Translations under genes and position numbers: made by a program
In this document: piece after piece, positions 24,589 to 34,743 of the stretch
Numbering within the stretch: the stretch's first letter is position 1
How the letters are laid out: every line of letters begins with the position of its first letter
Notes under the pieces: model-generated
Databases searched by the model: none
Told to the model about the DNA's origin: nothing
What the model saw: only the letters and a program-made list of their open reading frames with translations
Assembly (NCBI GenBank): GCA_027605045.1
Contig: JAQFWX010000001.1
Location: forward strand, 2,604,001-2,668,000
Reading direction: 5' to 3'
Origin: Phallus indusiatus
Taxonomy: Eukaryota; Basidiomycota; Agaricomycetes; Phallales; Phallaceae
Length of the DNA: 64,000 bases

Positions 24589-25730
24589 CTAGAAACCTGA
24601 AGAGCGACTATCTTGGATATCAGCGCTTCTAGTGGAAATTCTTGCCGTAACAGTGGGGGAGGCGGTACCCCCGACATGTCTTTCCAAAGCTGCGGTCGGT
24701 ATTGGATCGGTATTATCAGCTAGGCTTGGACCTCTGACGTCCGGAGATGCTGTGACTATGGACGTTCCGCCGGTGTCGAGCCTGAGGTCGGTGATATAAA
24801 CCTCGTTTAGGACAGGGGGAAGTTGAACAGGGAAAATCTGAGGTGTAGGAGGGACGGATATTTCCGCAGTAATTTCAATGGATGGACTTGGAGATATCGT
24901 TGGTATGCTGGTTCCGTAATTTGTGAGTGTTGTTCGGGCCTGGGACCTGTAACCGGTTCCGTCGTTGATCTGGGGACCTCCGGTCTGACTTATGTTGATT
25001 GCGGGATCATACTGGAAGTCGAAGTCACTCCAATACCCTGGAGAAGTATCGACAATATCGACTTCGGCTGTGGACCCGGGGTACGACGGAGGAGGGGTTC
25101 CAGGATAAGGCGGGAGCTCAGAGAGCTCGATAGACCTGTATCCGTGACTAAGATAACCGCGTACTATCATGGACGAATATGAAGAATACCTGTCGTTTTC
25201 GTTTTCTGTCGCAATTACTGGAGAACGGGTTCGTCGTTGAGCGTGGTTCACCCATACGCCAATATATCTTCTACACCATGAGATCAGGGCTATTGAAAGG
25301 TATAGAGACAAGGACATTGCCACTGAAGCGAAGAGACAAGGAGGAATCGGTAAGAAAAAGAAAGGACGGGAATATTCGGTGCTCACCTATTGCTGCGATA
25401 ACAATGACACTCACACATGCACCATTGCAAGTCGCGGACATATCATTCGGATTCAAGATGGTGGTACTGTTGTTACTTTGGTCAGTGGCGAGACGTGGAA
25501 ACCGGTACGCAAAAGCGTTTTTAATTATCGCCGCAATGTTGGCGGCGGCGTTGGCTTTAGCAGCGCTGTCAATGCTCTCCATCGAGACATTAGAAGAGTT
25601 CAGTTCTTGAACGTCGAAAACATCGAGTTAGCCACGGTCCGTCTCTAGAAAGACGTCACATACCGACATCATTTAGCACGATAGAGGGTTTGAACACGCC
25701 ACTGGAGTCATTTATCAACACTGATACCAT
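24589..25730 (-). CDS. single-pass membrane protein with proline-rich tail, paralogue 1
   Basis: Four exons give 325 aa: 25730-25664, 25605-25387, 25322-25190, 25147-24589. The last two exons (133 and 559 nt) have the same lengths as those of the paralogue at 26682, supporting both models. A short ectodomain with two Cys (ATCNGACVS) runs into one membrane helix that spans an exon junction (VSVIVIAAI/VAMSLSLYLSIALI). A basic stop-transfer (WCRRYI) and a long Ser/Thr/Pro-rich cytosolic tail follow. The tail has ELPPYPGTPPPSYPG, containing PPSY, a canonical PPxY ligand for WW domains such as those of Rsp5/Nedd4 ubiquitin ligases. A conserved EVYITDLRLDT block is shared with the paralogue. Intron 25189-25148 is 42 nt, a multiple of three without stops. 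Function unknown. Confidence 0.75.
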
Positions 25731-26681
25731 TTTTTGTTTTGGTAGACAGCGTAGGGGTGTGGAAAGTGGGGCTTGGTCTCACTCTTGTCCTGTGAGATAT
25801 CACTCAGTTATTGGGTTTTGTGAGCTGTATAAACAGCGATGCAGGCCAAAAGAGAACAGGCAAGCCAAGCACAGAAAGCCGAGATTGTCAACTCGGCAAG
25901 CGTTTTTATGTGGACAATGGCATAAACATCCCATGTTCGTTTTTTACCAATGGTATTTACACGCTTCTTGGAGCTAATCAAAAGTCCTATACGATCTATT
26001 GGCTCTGGCCAATGGAATTGCAAGTAGGGTTTTATCATAGATGAAACTTGTGCATTAGGTATCTGTTGAAAAATGCCTATTCGTTATTTTTTCCCGCCCA
26101 ATTGGATAAGCCGGACAGATTGCATTGATCCAGGCCCAATTTTTGACAGCGTATCGCTTTCCATCTCGAACTAATTCTCTTTTGGGAAAATGAGAGATAT
26201 ACTTAGGTTTCGTTCGATTGCTACGATACTAAAGAACGAACGTTCGCTGAAACTAGGACGAACAGGTGCAAACTAAATACTGTCCTCCGTCGTTCGCCGG
26301 CAACTGCGCTGAGCGAAACCATATTTGAATAGCACGTGGATTTGTTCAGGTGATTTTCACGATTTGCATCGAACAGCTCTCAAATTTATGGCGGATGTGA
26401 AGCCGAGGTTTACATCTGTCAAAGAAAAGAGACTAAAGCTGGCTGTGTGCACTGGCTGACGAAGAGGGTGAGTTTGAAGGCAACCATGTCATTGATGAGA
26501 CTATCCACATACATGTACAAGTGTCGCTTCGCCATGCGATTCCTGCACCGAAATTATCCACAGCGGTGTGTCCCTTGTATTTACTTTGCCTAAACAGATA
26601 GGAGTAGCGGCAATAATTTCGCACAGTGAAATCTATAAATTATAGAACGAAAATTCTGGTAACTAATTTTTGTCTGGCTGT
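25731..26681. other. intergenic / promoter of the 24589-25730 gene
   Basis: 950 bp. Plus-strand frames here (25690-26044) have no recognisable protein. Short GAACGAACGTTCG-type palindromic text occurs near 26234-26247. No gene supported. Confidence 0.4.
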
Positions 26682-27863
26682 TTAGCTCTCCGCGCATTCC
26701 GATGTATGCACATTCTTTCCCCGAAAGATCAATCCCAAACTTCCTTCTGGACGCGGTGTTGAGCCTGGACTTTGACGTAAATGTCCATCTACGCCGCTGA
26801 CCAAATCACTTAGATTGCTCAGAGCAGCGGACCCCAAGTTAGATGCCGCACGTTCTTCAACTTGAAACTGCGCTTCATCTGTATCAACGTCTGGCAGATG
26901 GCATCGCATGAAAAAAGGAGAAGTGGTGATATCAAGAGCGATGTCGGCGATTTCCATTTCATCCTCGACGAGTGGTAATTGAATAGTTGGGATCAAAGGT
27001 GTGGGAGGGGGTATGTGCATCTCCCAAGGATCGGAGGACAGATTTGAGGACGCTGTGTCCACAAAATCGGTGTGCGTCGCAATGACTGCCATATTGAGCT
27101 GATCATTGGTTTGGTTCTCCATTTGAAGAACGAAATCGGGATTCATGTTTATCGCAGAGATTTCTTGAAGAATGGTAGACTCGGAATAGGACGAAGGAAT
27201 GTTGATAAAACAAGGAGGAAGAGGCGGAGATTCCGTAGTTCTTGAAATCCGTGATTGCTGAGTTTAGCCAAGGGTGAGTGAAACAGAGAGTTTGAAAAAA
27301 AAAACCACCTTCTGGAGCTTAACACTGGATATACTGGCGAGTAGGTTCGTCGTAGTCCATTATTGCTCCGCCCCCTATTTCCAGTGCTTCTCCGCCGCAT
27401 AAACAGTGCAAGGAATAGGCCGACAGGCAAGCATAACAGCACTATTGGAGGACGGATAAACGGTCGGCCCTTCAGTTTCAAAGGGTAGAAAAAAAAGAGG
27501 GAAGGGATAAAGCTTACCAACTGAGGTGACAACAGCGATGCTCATGCACGCACGGTTGGAAATCGGTATCACATTGGTCGAGGTTGTCTCGTAATTGACA
27601 CCATGAGCAACTATGAAACGAGAACATAGTGACAAAATACGAGCAAGGATGCTCGCATTTATGTGGACATGAGCCGGGATAGCAACTTGCACTGGCGTGT
27701 TCAAAGCGGGGAGACAGTGTTTTTGAACCAGGACAAGACGTGATGAGCATAGTCCTGCCCCTTCAATTAGCGTCTGCAATTTTATGACATGACGGGACAA
27801 ACCAACGGCACCGACAGTTGTAATACGGTCAGAGTTTGGATCGACTTGGAAGACCGGTGGCAT
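26682..27863 (-). CDS. single-pass membrane protein with proline-rich tail, paralogue 2
   Basis: Four exons give 331 aa: 27863-27803, 27760-27518, 27441-27309, 27240-26682. Exon lengths and intron phases parallel the gene at 24589. The ectodomain of about 100 residues ends NRACMSIAVV. The membrane helix is formed across intron 2 (VVTSV/VLLCLPVGLFLALF) and is followed by MRRRSTGNRGR. The tail contains TESPPLPPC, HIPPPTPLIP and DEMEIADIALDITT, the last matching EVYITDLRLDT of the paralogue. Two acceptors had to be taken downstream of nearer AGs to keep the frame open (27442-27517 and 27241-27308 introns), so the model is good but not certain. No enzymatic motif; a receptor- or adaptor-like role is only a guess. 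Confidence 0.7.
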
Positions 27864-29263
27864 GTTTCGTTCTAGTTATGTCAAGCGACGGACTGGGGGC
27901 TGGGTAAGAGAGGTGAGATTTGTCTGGAAGAAAATATGTCAGATTTTATAGGCGATGAAAAACAAGACCTAGTCCGATGCTGCCATTCGTGGGTTCTATT
28001 TAATCCGCGCATTCTCATGCTCATTTGTGTTGACGTTACGGTTTCATCAATTCATCGCTTTCAGGCTACAAAGAAGTGTCTGGCGGGTAATATATAAACA
28101 CGAACATCTTGAGCAAAAAAAATCTTATGGTAGACCCTGGAATGGACCTCCTCAGTCAGGAAGTTGACTATTAACGGATTGTGGTTACCTTGGATATCGG
28201 TAATTAGCGAACTATTTCCTCATCATCAGCTGATAAACGTTACCATATTCGAACAAAGAGCGGTGGCCTATGAACGGATTTGGAATATAGTTTGGATTTT
28301 GTGGCTGGAGTCTGGACTTTGTGACTGAAGCTTGGATTGGCAGTGTCGATGTCAATATCCAGCAACAGAATTTCTAGAAATTCTCGGGCAACAGAAGAAG
28401 GGTCAGAGTCAGAAAAGGTGTGCTTGGAGGACGTTGATTCGTTGATTCGATGGGGAGGCAGAGACGTGACAAATGTAGCATGAGGTAAGATAGGATCTTT
28501 AGAGTCTAGGTTCAATAATTGTGGTCTAGATTCGGCCTCCGAAGTCTATGAGAGTCGATATTCGACTCCAGGTTTTGATATCTAAGGTCTAGATTTAGGA
28601 TCCGGATTCTGGAATTGATGCTCAGCATCTGGATTTGCTTGAAGCCTGGACCGGACTGTAATCAAAAGTCTATGGTGCGATGATCAATAAACGGCTGCAG
28701 CAGCCTCAGCCGACGGAATCTTCCGAAAGTTCTGGACCACATTGCCACAGCGACCATGCGATGCATATCAGTCCGGCATATTCGCCTACCGACTCATTAT
28801 CCATAAATATCGGTTCAACGTATAACCAGTTGTACAATTTTATTGCTTACTTATGGTCCGACGAGTGTGTGGTTTATACCAGCACAACATATGTATTCTT
28901 CAGGTTGAGTGAGATATATAAGAACGCGCGCTTTCGCGGTGAATGGCATTTTTTCCCCAGCCGTTGTGCTGATCGATGCGGGACACGGACACATTGAAAT
29001 GTTATTTCATTAATATCCAGATTCAAATAACGACACAACAAAATACTAATAAAACAAAATTAATACTGACAGACTCCGATTCTTTTTAATATGCTAGACT
29101 AACAAACGTACATAAAAAAATTGTGCAACGCTTACATATCGACTAATCCTCCGTTGTAAATTCAGTTTAAATCGCAATTTGAGCAATCATCAACACCTCC
29201 GTGCAAGAGACTCCACTCTCGAAATACAATTTTCCGACTGCAAGTTAGCGGCTGAACTTACAA
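27864..29263. other. intergenic with a possible tail-exon fragment
   Basis: 1.4 kb. The minus-strand frame 28515-28240 includes EFLEILLLDIDIDTANPSF, which loosely resembles the ITDLRLDT block of the neighbouring membrane proteins and could be a decayed third copy. The right half contains the left arm of a long inverted repeat (28553-28717) and the start of a duplicated 1.5-kb unit. Confidence 0.35.
28553..28717 (+). repeat. left arm of ~165-bp inverted repeat
   Basis: This segment reappears in reverse complement at 30583-30752, at roughly 80% identity by eye. Shared blocks include GCAAATCCAGATGCTGAG, ACCTGGAGTCGAATATCG and GTCGGCTGAGGCTG when read in the right-arm orientation. The arms enclose 1.87 kb containing the membrane-protein gene 29264-30025. 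Confidence 0.75.
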
Positions 29264-30545
29264 TTAAGCCGCAGGACTCGAAAGGATGGCTGGGAGGACC
29301 ATCGGAGCATGTTGGTTGGGAATTGAGTGTTGGTAGGCAGGGAGCTCGCTGTTGATTTCACATTGAGGCGTTTCACCAGTATTGGATGTGTTTGACTGTG
29401 TAGACGTAGACGTGTTGGATTGGGACTGTTGGGACTGTCTGGCTTCTTTAGCATCCTCCAGGCAATCACAACCGCAGCAGCATTTTCCAATACCCGCAAG
29501 AATATATATGATCACAGCAAGAACGACACCAATTAGGGGGATCGCTACGTAAAGCGTTACTGTCCGAATAAGTTGAAAAAGCAATTAGTTCATATTTATC
29601 TTTTCCAAAGAGCATAATTGAAGAAAAATCGTTTTTACGGCTTACCCAATCCAAAGAATATAAGAGCAATTATATCTGCTGCCTGGTCCGCCTTAGATTG
29701 CTGTCCAAAATCACGAGGGGCTAATGAAGATAAGCCTCTGGGAGAATAGTGAGATAAATTCTCGTTCTCTAGAGCATTATTGGGAGTGCTGATGACTGGC
29801 ATGTCGACAACAGAGACAGGATGTTCGTGGGCATTGGAATCCTGAACGGTTCCTATATCCAGGGTGGCGCTCGGGTCCCAAAGAATGGGTGGTGAGTATA
29901 GTTGTTCTGCTTCTTAAATGTGTTTAGTCCGGAAACTCCACGAAAATCAAATACAACCCACCAATGGCATCGGTAATTGTGATGACGGGCTCGAAGTCGC
30001 GATTGTTTTGAGAAATCGGTGCCATGTTGTGGATGAGAACCTGACGGTTACGCCCCGTCCAGTTGTCATCTACTTGAGGTAATGAAGCAATGAGATCATA
30101 GGGGGGAACAGGGGGTAAAAGGAGAAAATCGCTCTGCCGTCAAGAATGGTTTACCAGACCTAATATACGGTTAAGCCGATATCAAAATTATTGAAAGCTC
30201 GAATGGTAGATAACAGAAAGAAAAAATTATTTACTATGAAGTGCGATCGCTGCGAATTTGTTCTTTTTTGACGTCCACTGGCAACATGAAAACATAAGAG
30301 TATTTTTCACATATTCAAAAATCTGGGTTTGCATCGTGAACATTTATTTACGAGGGTGAAAATCAAACTATCGTACCTAAAGTTCGCATCGTTGTAGGTA
30401 AAACCATAAAGTTCGTGTGGTTGGTTGACCGCGAAATCTTCTCGAAGGTGCCAGAGGACAACTACGGTGCCAGCGTCTTACGCGTTACACAACGTGACTG
30501 TCACATTCCAGTTGCCAGTTGCCACGACCGTAGACCAACCGTAGA
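28985..30545 (-). repeat. tandem unit 1 (membrane gene plus 5' and 3' flanks)
   Basis: Approximate limits of a diverged unit also found at 30775-32265. It comprises 3' flank (ATGTTATTTCATTAAT... versus ATGTTATTTTATTAAT...), the gene, its promoter, and upstream text with CTTCTCGAAGG and GTTACACAACGTGACTGTCACA. Direct orientation, so a tandem duplication. Confidence 0.7.
29264..30025 (-). CDS. small membrane protein with Cys-rich juxtamembrane segment, tandem copy 1
   Basis: Three exons give 208 aa: 30025-29962, 29912-29646, 29559-29264. The N-terminal half is Pro/Ser/Asn-rich (MAPISQNNRDFEP, SPPILWDPSATLD, FGQQSKADQA). Then comes about 38 hydrophobic residues in a row (ADIIALIFFGL/VTLYVAIPLIGV...) across intron 2, enough for one long or two short helices. 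The segment KCCCGCDC follows directly and is a likely palmitoylation site. The tail is Gln/Ser/Thr-rich with ELPAYQHS, an LPxY variant of the PY motif, and ends PMVLPAILSSPAA. The paralogue at 31002 keeps the same exon 1 length (64 nt) and intron phases. Family not recognised; probably confined to basidiomycetes. Confidence 0.72.
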
Positions 30546-30582
30546 CCCTTGCTTCAGTGCCAGCGTGTGCAGAAGGTGGATC

Positions 30583-30752
30583 CCGTCGGCTGAGGCTGTA
30601 CTGCCAGTGGCAGCCGTTTATCGATCATTGTACTGTAGACTTTCGATTACAGTCTAGTCCAGGCTCTAAGCAAATCCAGATGCTGAGTATCAACTCCGGT
30701 CTCCAGACTCCGGATTCTAAATCTAGACCCCGAAACCTGGAGTCGAATATCG
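30583..30752 (-). repeat. right arm of ~165-bp inverted repeat
   Basis: Reverse complement of 28553-28717, with small indels. It is absent from the equivalent place in the second tandem unit (near 32260), so this arm was not part of the ancestral duplicated unit or was lost from one copy. Confidence 0.75.
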
Positions 30753-31001
30753 CCGAGTATCGCGTTTAATTCTGGGTACACTAAATGAGATGTTATTTTA
30801 TTAATACACAAGTTCAAAATAACGGCGCCACAGAATATTAATGAAAAACAGACTCCTATCCTTTTTGATAGCTACTTTTTGATACGCTAAACCAACAAAC
30901 GTCGTGTACTGGTACATACGTGAAAAATTACGCTAAATACATCTATATACATCTCGATTAATTCTCCGTTCGTAAATTCAGTTCAAATTGAGTTAAAGCC
31001 A

Positions 31002-31735
31002 TCAAAGACTGGTTGGGAGGACCATCGGAGCATGTCGGTCGGGGGTTGAGTCTTGGTAGGTAGGGAGCTCGCCGTTGGATCCATCTCGACGCGTTTCACC
31101 AGAATTGGTCAACGTGTTTAACTGTATAGAATCGGCGGACATATTGGATTGGGACTGACTCTTTCCAGCTTTATCATTCTCCTGCTCTGGCCGATGACAA
31201 CTGCAGCATTCCAGTGTCTTGAAAAAATCAATAATAAGCTGGATGGCACCAAAAAGTATGAGGAGCACTACGACGGCCGCCACTGTGTCAGAAAAACAGA
31301 TGAAAAATCGATGTTAGTTCATATTTGAAATAGGATGCTTTTTAGGGGGGGTTTACTCAGTCCAAAGACGATGACCATAATGATCTCGGATGCCTGGTCC
31401 GCCTTGGATTGCTGCCCAAAATCGTCGCGAGGGGCTAAACTTCGGGGAGAATAGTGAGAGAAATTCTCGTTCTCCGGGACGTCATTGGGAGTAATGACTG
31501 GCGTGTCGAGAACGGAAACAGGGTGTTCGTGTGCATTGCCGGAATCCTGAACAGTTCCTAGATCAAGTGTGGCTTTCGGGTCCCACAAAATGGGCGGCGG
31601 ATATGCTTGTCCTGCTTCTTTCACGTGTTTAGTTTTATTTCAAAAAAAACCGACCAAAGAATACAACTAACCAATGGCATCGCTAATTGTGACGACGGGG
31701 TCGAGGTGGAGGCTGTTTCGAGAAATTGGTGCCAT
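31002..31735 (-). CDS. small membrane protein with Cys-rich juxtamembrane segment, tandem copy 2
   Basis: Tandem paralogue of the gene at 29264. Three exons give 201 aa: 31735-31672, 31617-31357, 31282-31002. Shared features: MAPIS start, PPPILWDPKATLDLGTVQD, NAHEHPVSVLD, SHYSPRSLAPRDDFGQQSKADQA, hydrophobic stretch interrupted by intron 2 (IIMVIVFGL/MAAVVVLLILFGAIQL), juxtamembrane ECCSCH, and tail GELPTYQDSTP with LPTY, ending APMVLPTSL. It is shorter at both the Gln-rich tail and the C-terminus than copy 1. Open frame and conserved splice phases suggest both copies are functional. It is divergent from the HSP20 gene at 32590. Confidence 0.72.
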
Positions 31736-32171
31736 GTTCTATGCGAAGGAAATTGACAGGTAACACTGTCGGTCCTAATCGATAATCATCCGTCGCCTAT
31801 GTACTTGAGGTGGTCGAACAATGATATCATATAGGGATGATCAGGGGGTAAAAGACGGTCGTGGGCACGAGCCGCTAGAAATGTTTTGCCAGTCTGAAAC
31901 CTGAGTGATATACGAATGAACCGGTCAGTATAAAAAATAAATGGTTGACAACATTAGGGAGCCTGAGAATTCTACTATTGCGAATTCGTTTTCTTTTAGA
32001 CGTCCAACCCGAAAACACAACACAAGTAATGTTGCGTATTCAGAATTCTGGATTGCAATCGCTATTATTTACGGGGGTGAAAACCCAACCATGATACAAA
32101 AACAGAAGTTCACGTCGTTGTGGGTAGCCACGCAACCCTTTCCAGTTCGCTGGTCGGTGAACTGTAGAATC

Positions 32172-32189
32172 TTCTCGAAAGTTCGAGAA
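32172..32189. promoter_or_regulatory. perfect heat-shock element
   Basis: TTCTCGAAAGTTCGAGAA contains four contiguous alternating TTC/GAA pentamers in exact 5-bp register, the canonical HSF binding site. It sits 401 bp upstream of the HSP20 start (32590) and 437 bp upstream of the divergent membrane-protein start (31735), so it could drive either. The other tandem unit has only CTTCTCGAAGGTGCC at the matching site. Confidence 0.8.
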
Positions 32190-32483
32190 GTAAATCAGAA
32201 TTTGGGCGTTTACGCGTTACGCAACGTGACTGTCACACGCCAACTTGCCACGACACACCCTTGCAGAACCGAAACACTCGTATCATATTTTGAAGTTTCC
32301 TTATGTCTCATGAGTATGTCAGAACGATTGTGTCATATTTTGATTATTTCATGATTACATGTAGTCATCATCCGTGTCGTCACGACCGATTTAGTAACTG
32401 CAGGTAACTGCTGGAATATCCTGGACGGTTCTCCAGTGGTCTATAATCTTCTTCGATAAACCAGTCAGTTGTCAGTGAGTATA

Positions 32484-32490
32484 TATAAAG
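32484..32490 (+). promoter_or_regulatory. TATA box of HSP20 gene
   Basis: TATAAAG within GTGAGTATATATAAAG, 106 bp before the ATG. The same GTGAGTATATAAA context precedes the decayed copy at 36476 (near 36379) and, inverted, the copy ending at 50110. Confidence 0.7.
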
Positions 32491-32589
32491 CCTCTATTCC
32501 AACGTATCAGTCCTAACTAAATTCACAGAAAAGCAATCAACGAATAGCCTCAACAACCCATCGCTTTACCACACTTGTATCCTTCAACA

Positions 32590-33243
32590 ATGTCTCTCTC
32601 CCGCACATTCTTCAACGAGTTCCGCCCCTTCTTCAAACTCTTCGACGACGTAGCTCGCTCAACCCGATCACCATACTCGTTCCCAACCATGCACCACCAC
32701 TTTGCGCCCTTTGATGACTTTGTCCAATCCCGCCACCCAACTCTAGACCTGTCGGAGCACGACAACGATTATATTGTCGAAGCTGAAGTCCCTGGCGTCA
32801 AAAAGGAGAATCTCGAGGTTAGAGTTGGGGATAACGGACGTAGTTTGACTATTGAAGGGAAGATTCTGGCTAGGGCGCATCGCAATGATGGGAATGGGAA
32901 CGCCACTCTCAACGCCACTGAGCAAGGCGCGGGCGCGGCTACCTCAGATCACGGGAATGGAGATGCGTCAACACCCAACGAAGGTATGTTTACTATCTCG
33001 CGTTGTCACTCTATTTTGGGGTCTAATATTCTTAATGTAGTCACCAAACCAGATTCTTCTGCGCCTACTGTAATCTCATCCGAACGCGACCTTGTCGGTT
33101 CGTCGCACTTCACACGGACAGTCTGGCTTCCTCGTGCTGTCGATGCCTCCAAAATTAACGCAACATTGCAAGACGGCATTCTAACATTGCGTGTTCCTAA
33201 GATTACTGAGGATCAAGGCTCCTTTAGGGTACAGATTCAGTAA
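32590..33243 (+). CDS. small heat-shock protein, HSP20/alpha-crystallin family
   Basis: ATP-independent chaperone that binds unfolding proteins and forms oligomers in the cytosol. Two exons, 32590-32983 and 33041-33243, give 198 aa. N-terminal arm: MSLSRTFFNEFRPFFKLFDD. Alpha-crystallin domain: VEAEVPGVKKENLEVRV, SLTIEGK, a loop insertion rich in Asn/Ala/Thr, then RTVWLPRAVDAS and the family signature LQDGILTLRVPK; it ends VQIQ. The long Asn-rich loop within the domain is typical of basidiomycete HSP20s. The 57-nt intron (GTATGT...TGTAG) is a multiple of three with no stop, so retention would add 19 residues. ATG at 32590 was chosen over the upstream TTG frame start at 32575. A heat-shock element and TATA box lie upstream. 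It is the only intact one of five HSP20 copies here. Confidence 0.93.
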   Translation: MSLSRTFFNEFRPFFKLFDDVARSTRSPYSFPTMHHHFAPFDDFVQSRHPTLDLSEHDNDYIVEAEVPGVKKENLEVRVGDNGRSLTIEGKILARAHRNDGNGNATLNATEQGAGAATSDHGNGDASTPNEGMFTISRCHSILGSNILNVVTKPDSSAPTVISSERDLVGSSHFTRTVWLPRAVDASKINATLQDGILTLRVPKITEDQGSFRVQIQ

Positions 33244-34167
33244 TTCCCCGCCACACCGAACCATGCCACCAGTCTCCGGTAGTCTCGCATTGGGATTTAA
33301 TGTATTCTGTATTCCGATTGTTTTTTTCGCATTCATATCTATGTTTATAAAGATGCGTTTGTGCATATACTCTGTATAATTTACTTCTTTTGAGCGCACC
33401 TTATTCGGGTACACTTTGCTGATGCATGTATATACATTCTTATTTCGAGATACGACCCAGTTAGTAAACAGGAAAAAAAGAGACGTTTATTAGTTTATAC
33501 TACTAAGTTTATCGATATATTACGCCCAAGTGGAATATCATACGAAATATGATATGAGTCTGAGGGTATTGAGTAAGAACAACGGAAGAAATAATATAGA
33601 GAAATGCGGGTATGTGAAAGAAACTGGAACAGTATCATCGATTGTCATAGAGGTACGTACTGGCACGGGCGGGCTTAAAACTGAGAAGTAATGTCGGATA
33701 TGATTTTTTGATGGCTTAAATGGGATTTCAGGGAAGCAGAAGAAAGTATAGCCACATATGTATGTACTTCTGCTTCTCATTTTAATTGGCAAGACAAGTA
33801 GCCTTGAAACCAGGCCATGTGAAATCCAAAATGGGAGGTACCTGCAGCCAGCCACCTCCCATTATACAGAGTTCGACGTAATCGCGCATGCTCATTGGCC
33901 TGTCCCTCCGGTGAGTTTGACTACCGTCGTTTGACCTCGTTTGACACGTTGACAAATGTTGACATCAAAGCTCGCCGAAGCTTTAAATTGTGATTACGGA
34001 TACTTTGGACACTAACATATGACTCATAACATATGGCTTCCAAGATAGGCTAAATTTCAAAGAAGAGGAAGTCATTAGTTTTCCGTGATAGTATTGATAA
34101 TCCATTTTCCACCAATGCTACATAAACCAGAATCAAGCCCACTTTCACCTTATAATTATTCTCATAC
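33244..34167. other. intergenic between HSP20 and zinc-finger gene A
   Basis: Similar in position to 37100-38927 of the next duplicated block; the first part (ATGTTTATAAAGATGYGTTTGTGCAT, then CACCTYATTCRGGTA) is clearly duplicated. Minus-strand frame 33855-33538 has no recognisable content. Unlike zinc-finger copies B, D, E and F, no TATAAAA precedes gene A. Confidence 0.5.
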
Positions 34168-34743
34168 ATGAGCTCTGACAGCCTCTCTCCGGTGTGTAGC
34201 TCAGTACTATCTCTGTTTTTTACCCTGCTCAAACCCAAGGCTTTCAGAGTCATTCCATCCTGAAGAAGGCTGACTTCATTGACCCCAATTCTATTCAACA
34301 ATACATACAGGAAATACCATTCGAGACAATGACCATCTTCGCATGCAATGTCCCCCAGTGTCATCATGCTTGCTTCTTCAACCAAGAGGACGCCATCTTC
34401 CACATTCGCCTTGTACACCTCAAACTATTCAACACGAACCTGAGCAAAGAGTTTGTATGTTTGTGGTACGCATCGCTCCCCTCTTCTATGTGTATACAGT
34501 GCTGATACTTCGCGTCATGAACGTTGAATAGCGGTGCAGAGTTTACTAGACTTGCAGAAGGTAAACGTCATCTTGTTTGCAAACAAATCGGTTTACAGTT
34601 TCGATGCAATCATTGGTACGTTCACTACTTAGTTTTCGTAGTTCGTGGTCTTATGGGAATACTTTAGCCCTAAACGGTTCTCTAGAAAAGATGCTTTGAG
34701 GGTACATATCCGTATTCACTTGTGTCCATCGAATATGAGCTAG
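34168..34743 (+). CDS. small three-zinc-finger protein, copy A
   Basis: Four exons: 34168-34191, 34248-34465, 34532-34615, 34668-34743; 133 aa, no stops. Exon 1 codes only MSSDSLSP. Finger 1 is CNVPQC...H-x4-H (intact, C-x4-C-x12-H-x4-H). Finger 2 is CLCGAEFTRLAEGKRHLVC (C-x-C...H-x2-C type, assembled across intron 2). Finger 3 is CNHC/PKRFSRKDALRVHIRIH, a classic C-x2-C-x12-H-x3-H split by intron 3 after its second Cys. The protein ends LCPSNMS. Likely nuclear nucleic-acid-binding, inferred from finger 3; no other domain. The ancestral TATA box seen before copies B, D, E and F is not present, so expression is doubtful. The paralogues are at 38928, 52601, 57440 and 61963. Confidence 0.75.

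Larger units (their letters stand above)
30775..32265 (-). repeat. tandem unit 2 (membrane gene plus flanks)
   Basis: Second copy of the unit at 28985-30545, same orientation, limits approximate. Its upstream end carries a perfect heat-shock element that unit 1 lacks (see 32172-32189). Confidence 0.7.

Noticed and set aside
24823..25182. 119-codon plus-strand ORF
   Set aside because: Antisense to the proline-rich tail exon of the 24589 gene; Gly/Arg-rich composition is the complement of Pro/Ser codons.
25179..25610. 143-codon plus-strand ORF
   Set aside because: It lies opposite exons of the membrane-protein gene on the minus strand, which has a paralogue with identical exon lengths; this frame is a shadow.
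27375..27863. Unspliced 162-codon minus ORF as a gene by itself
   Set aside because: It reads through an intron donor. Splicing at 27517/27442 yields a continuous membrane helix and a full-length match to the paralogue.
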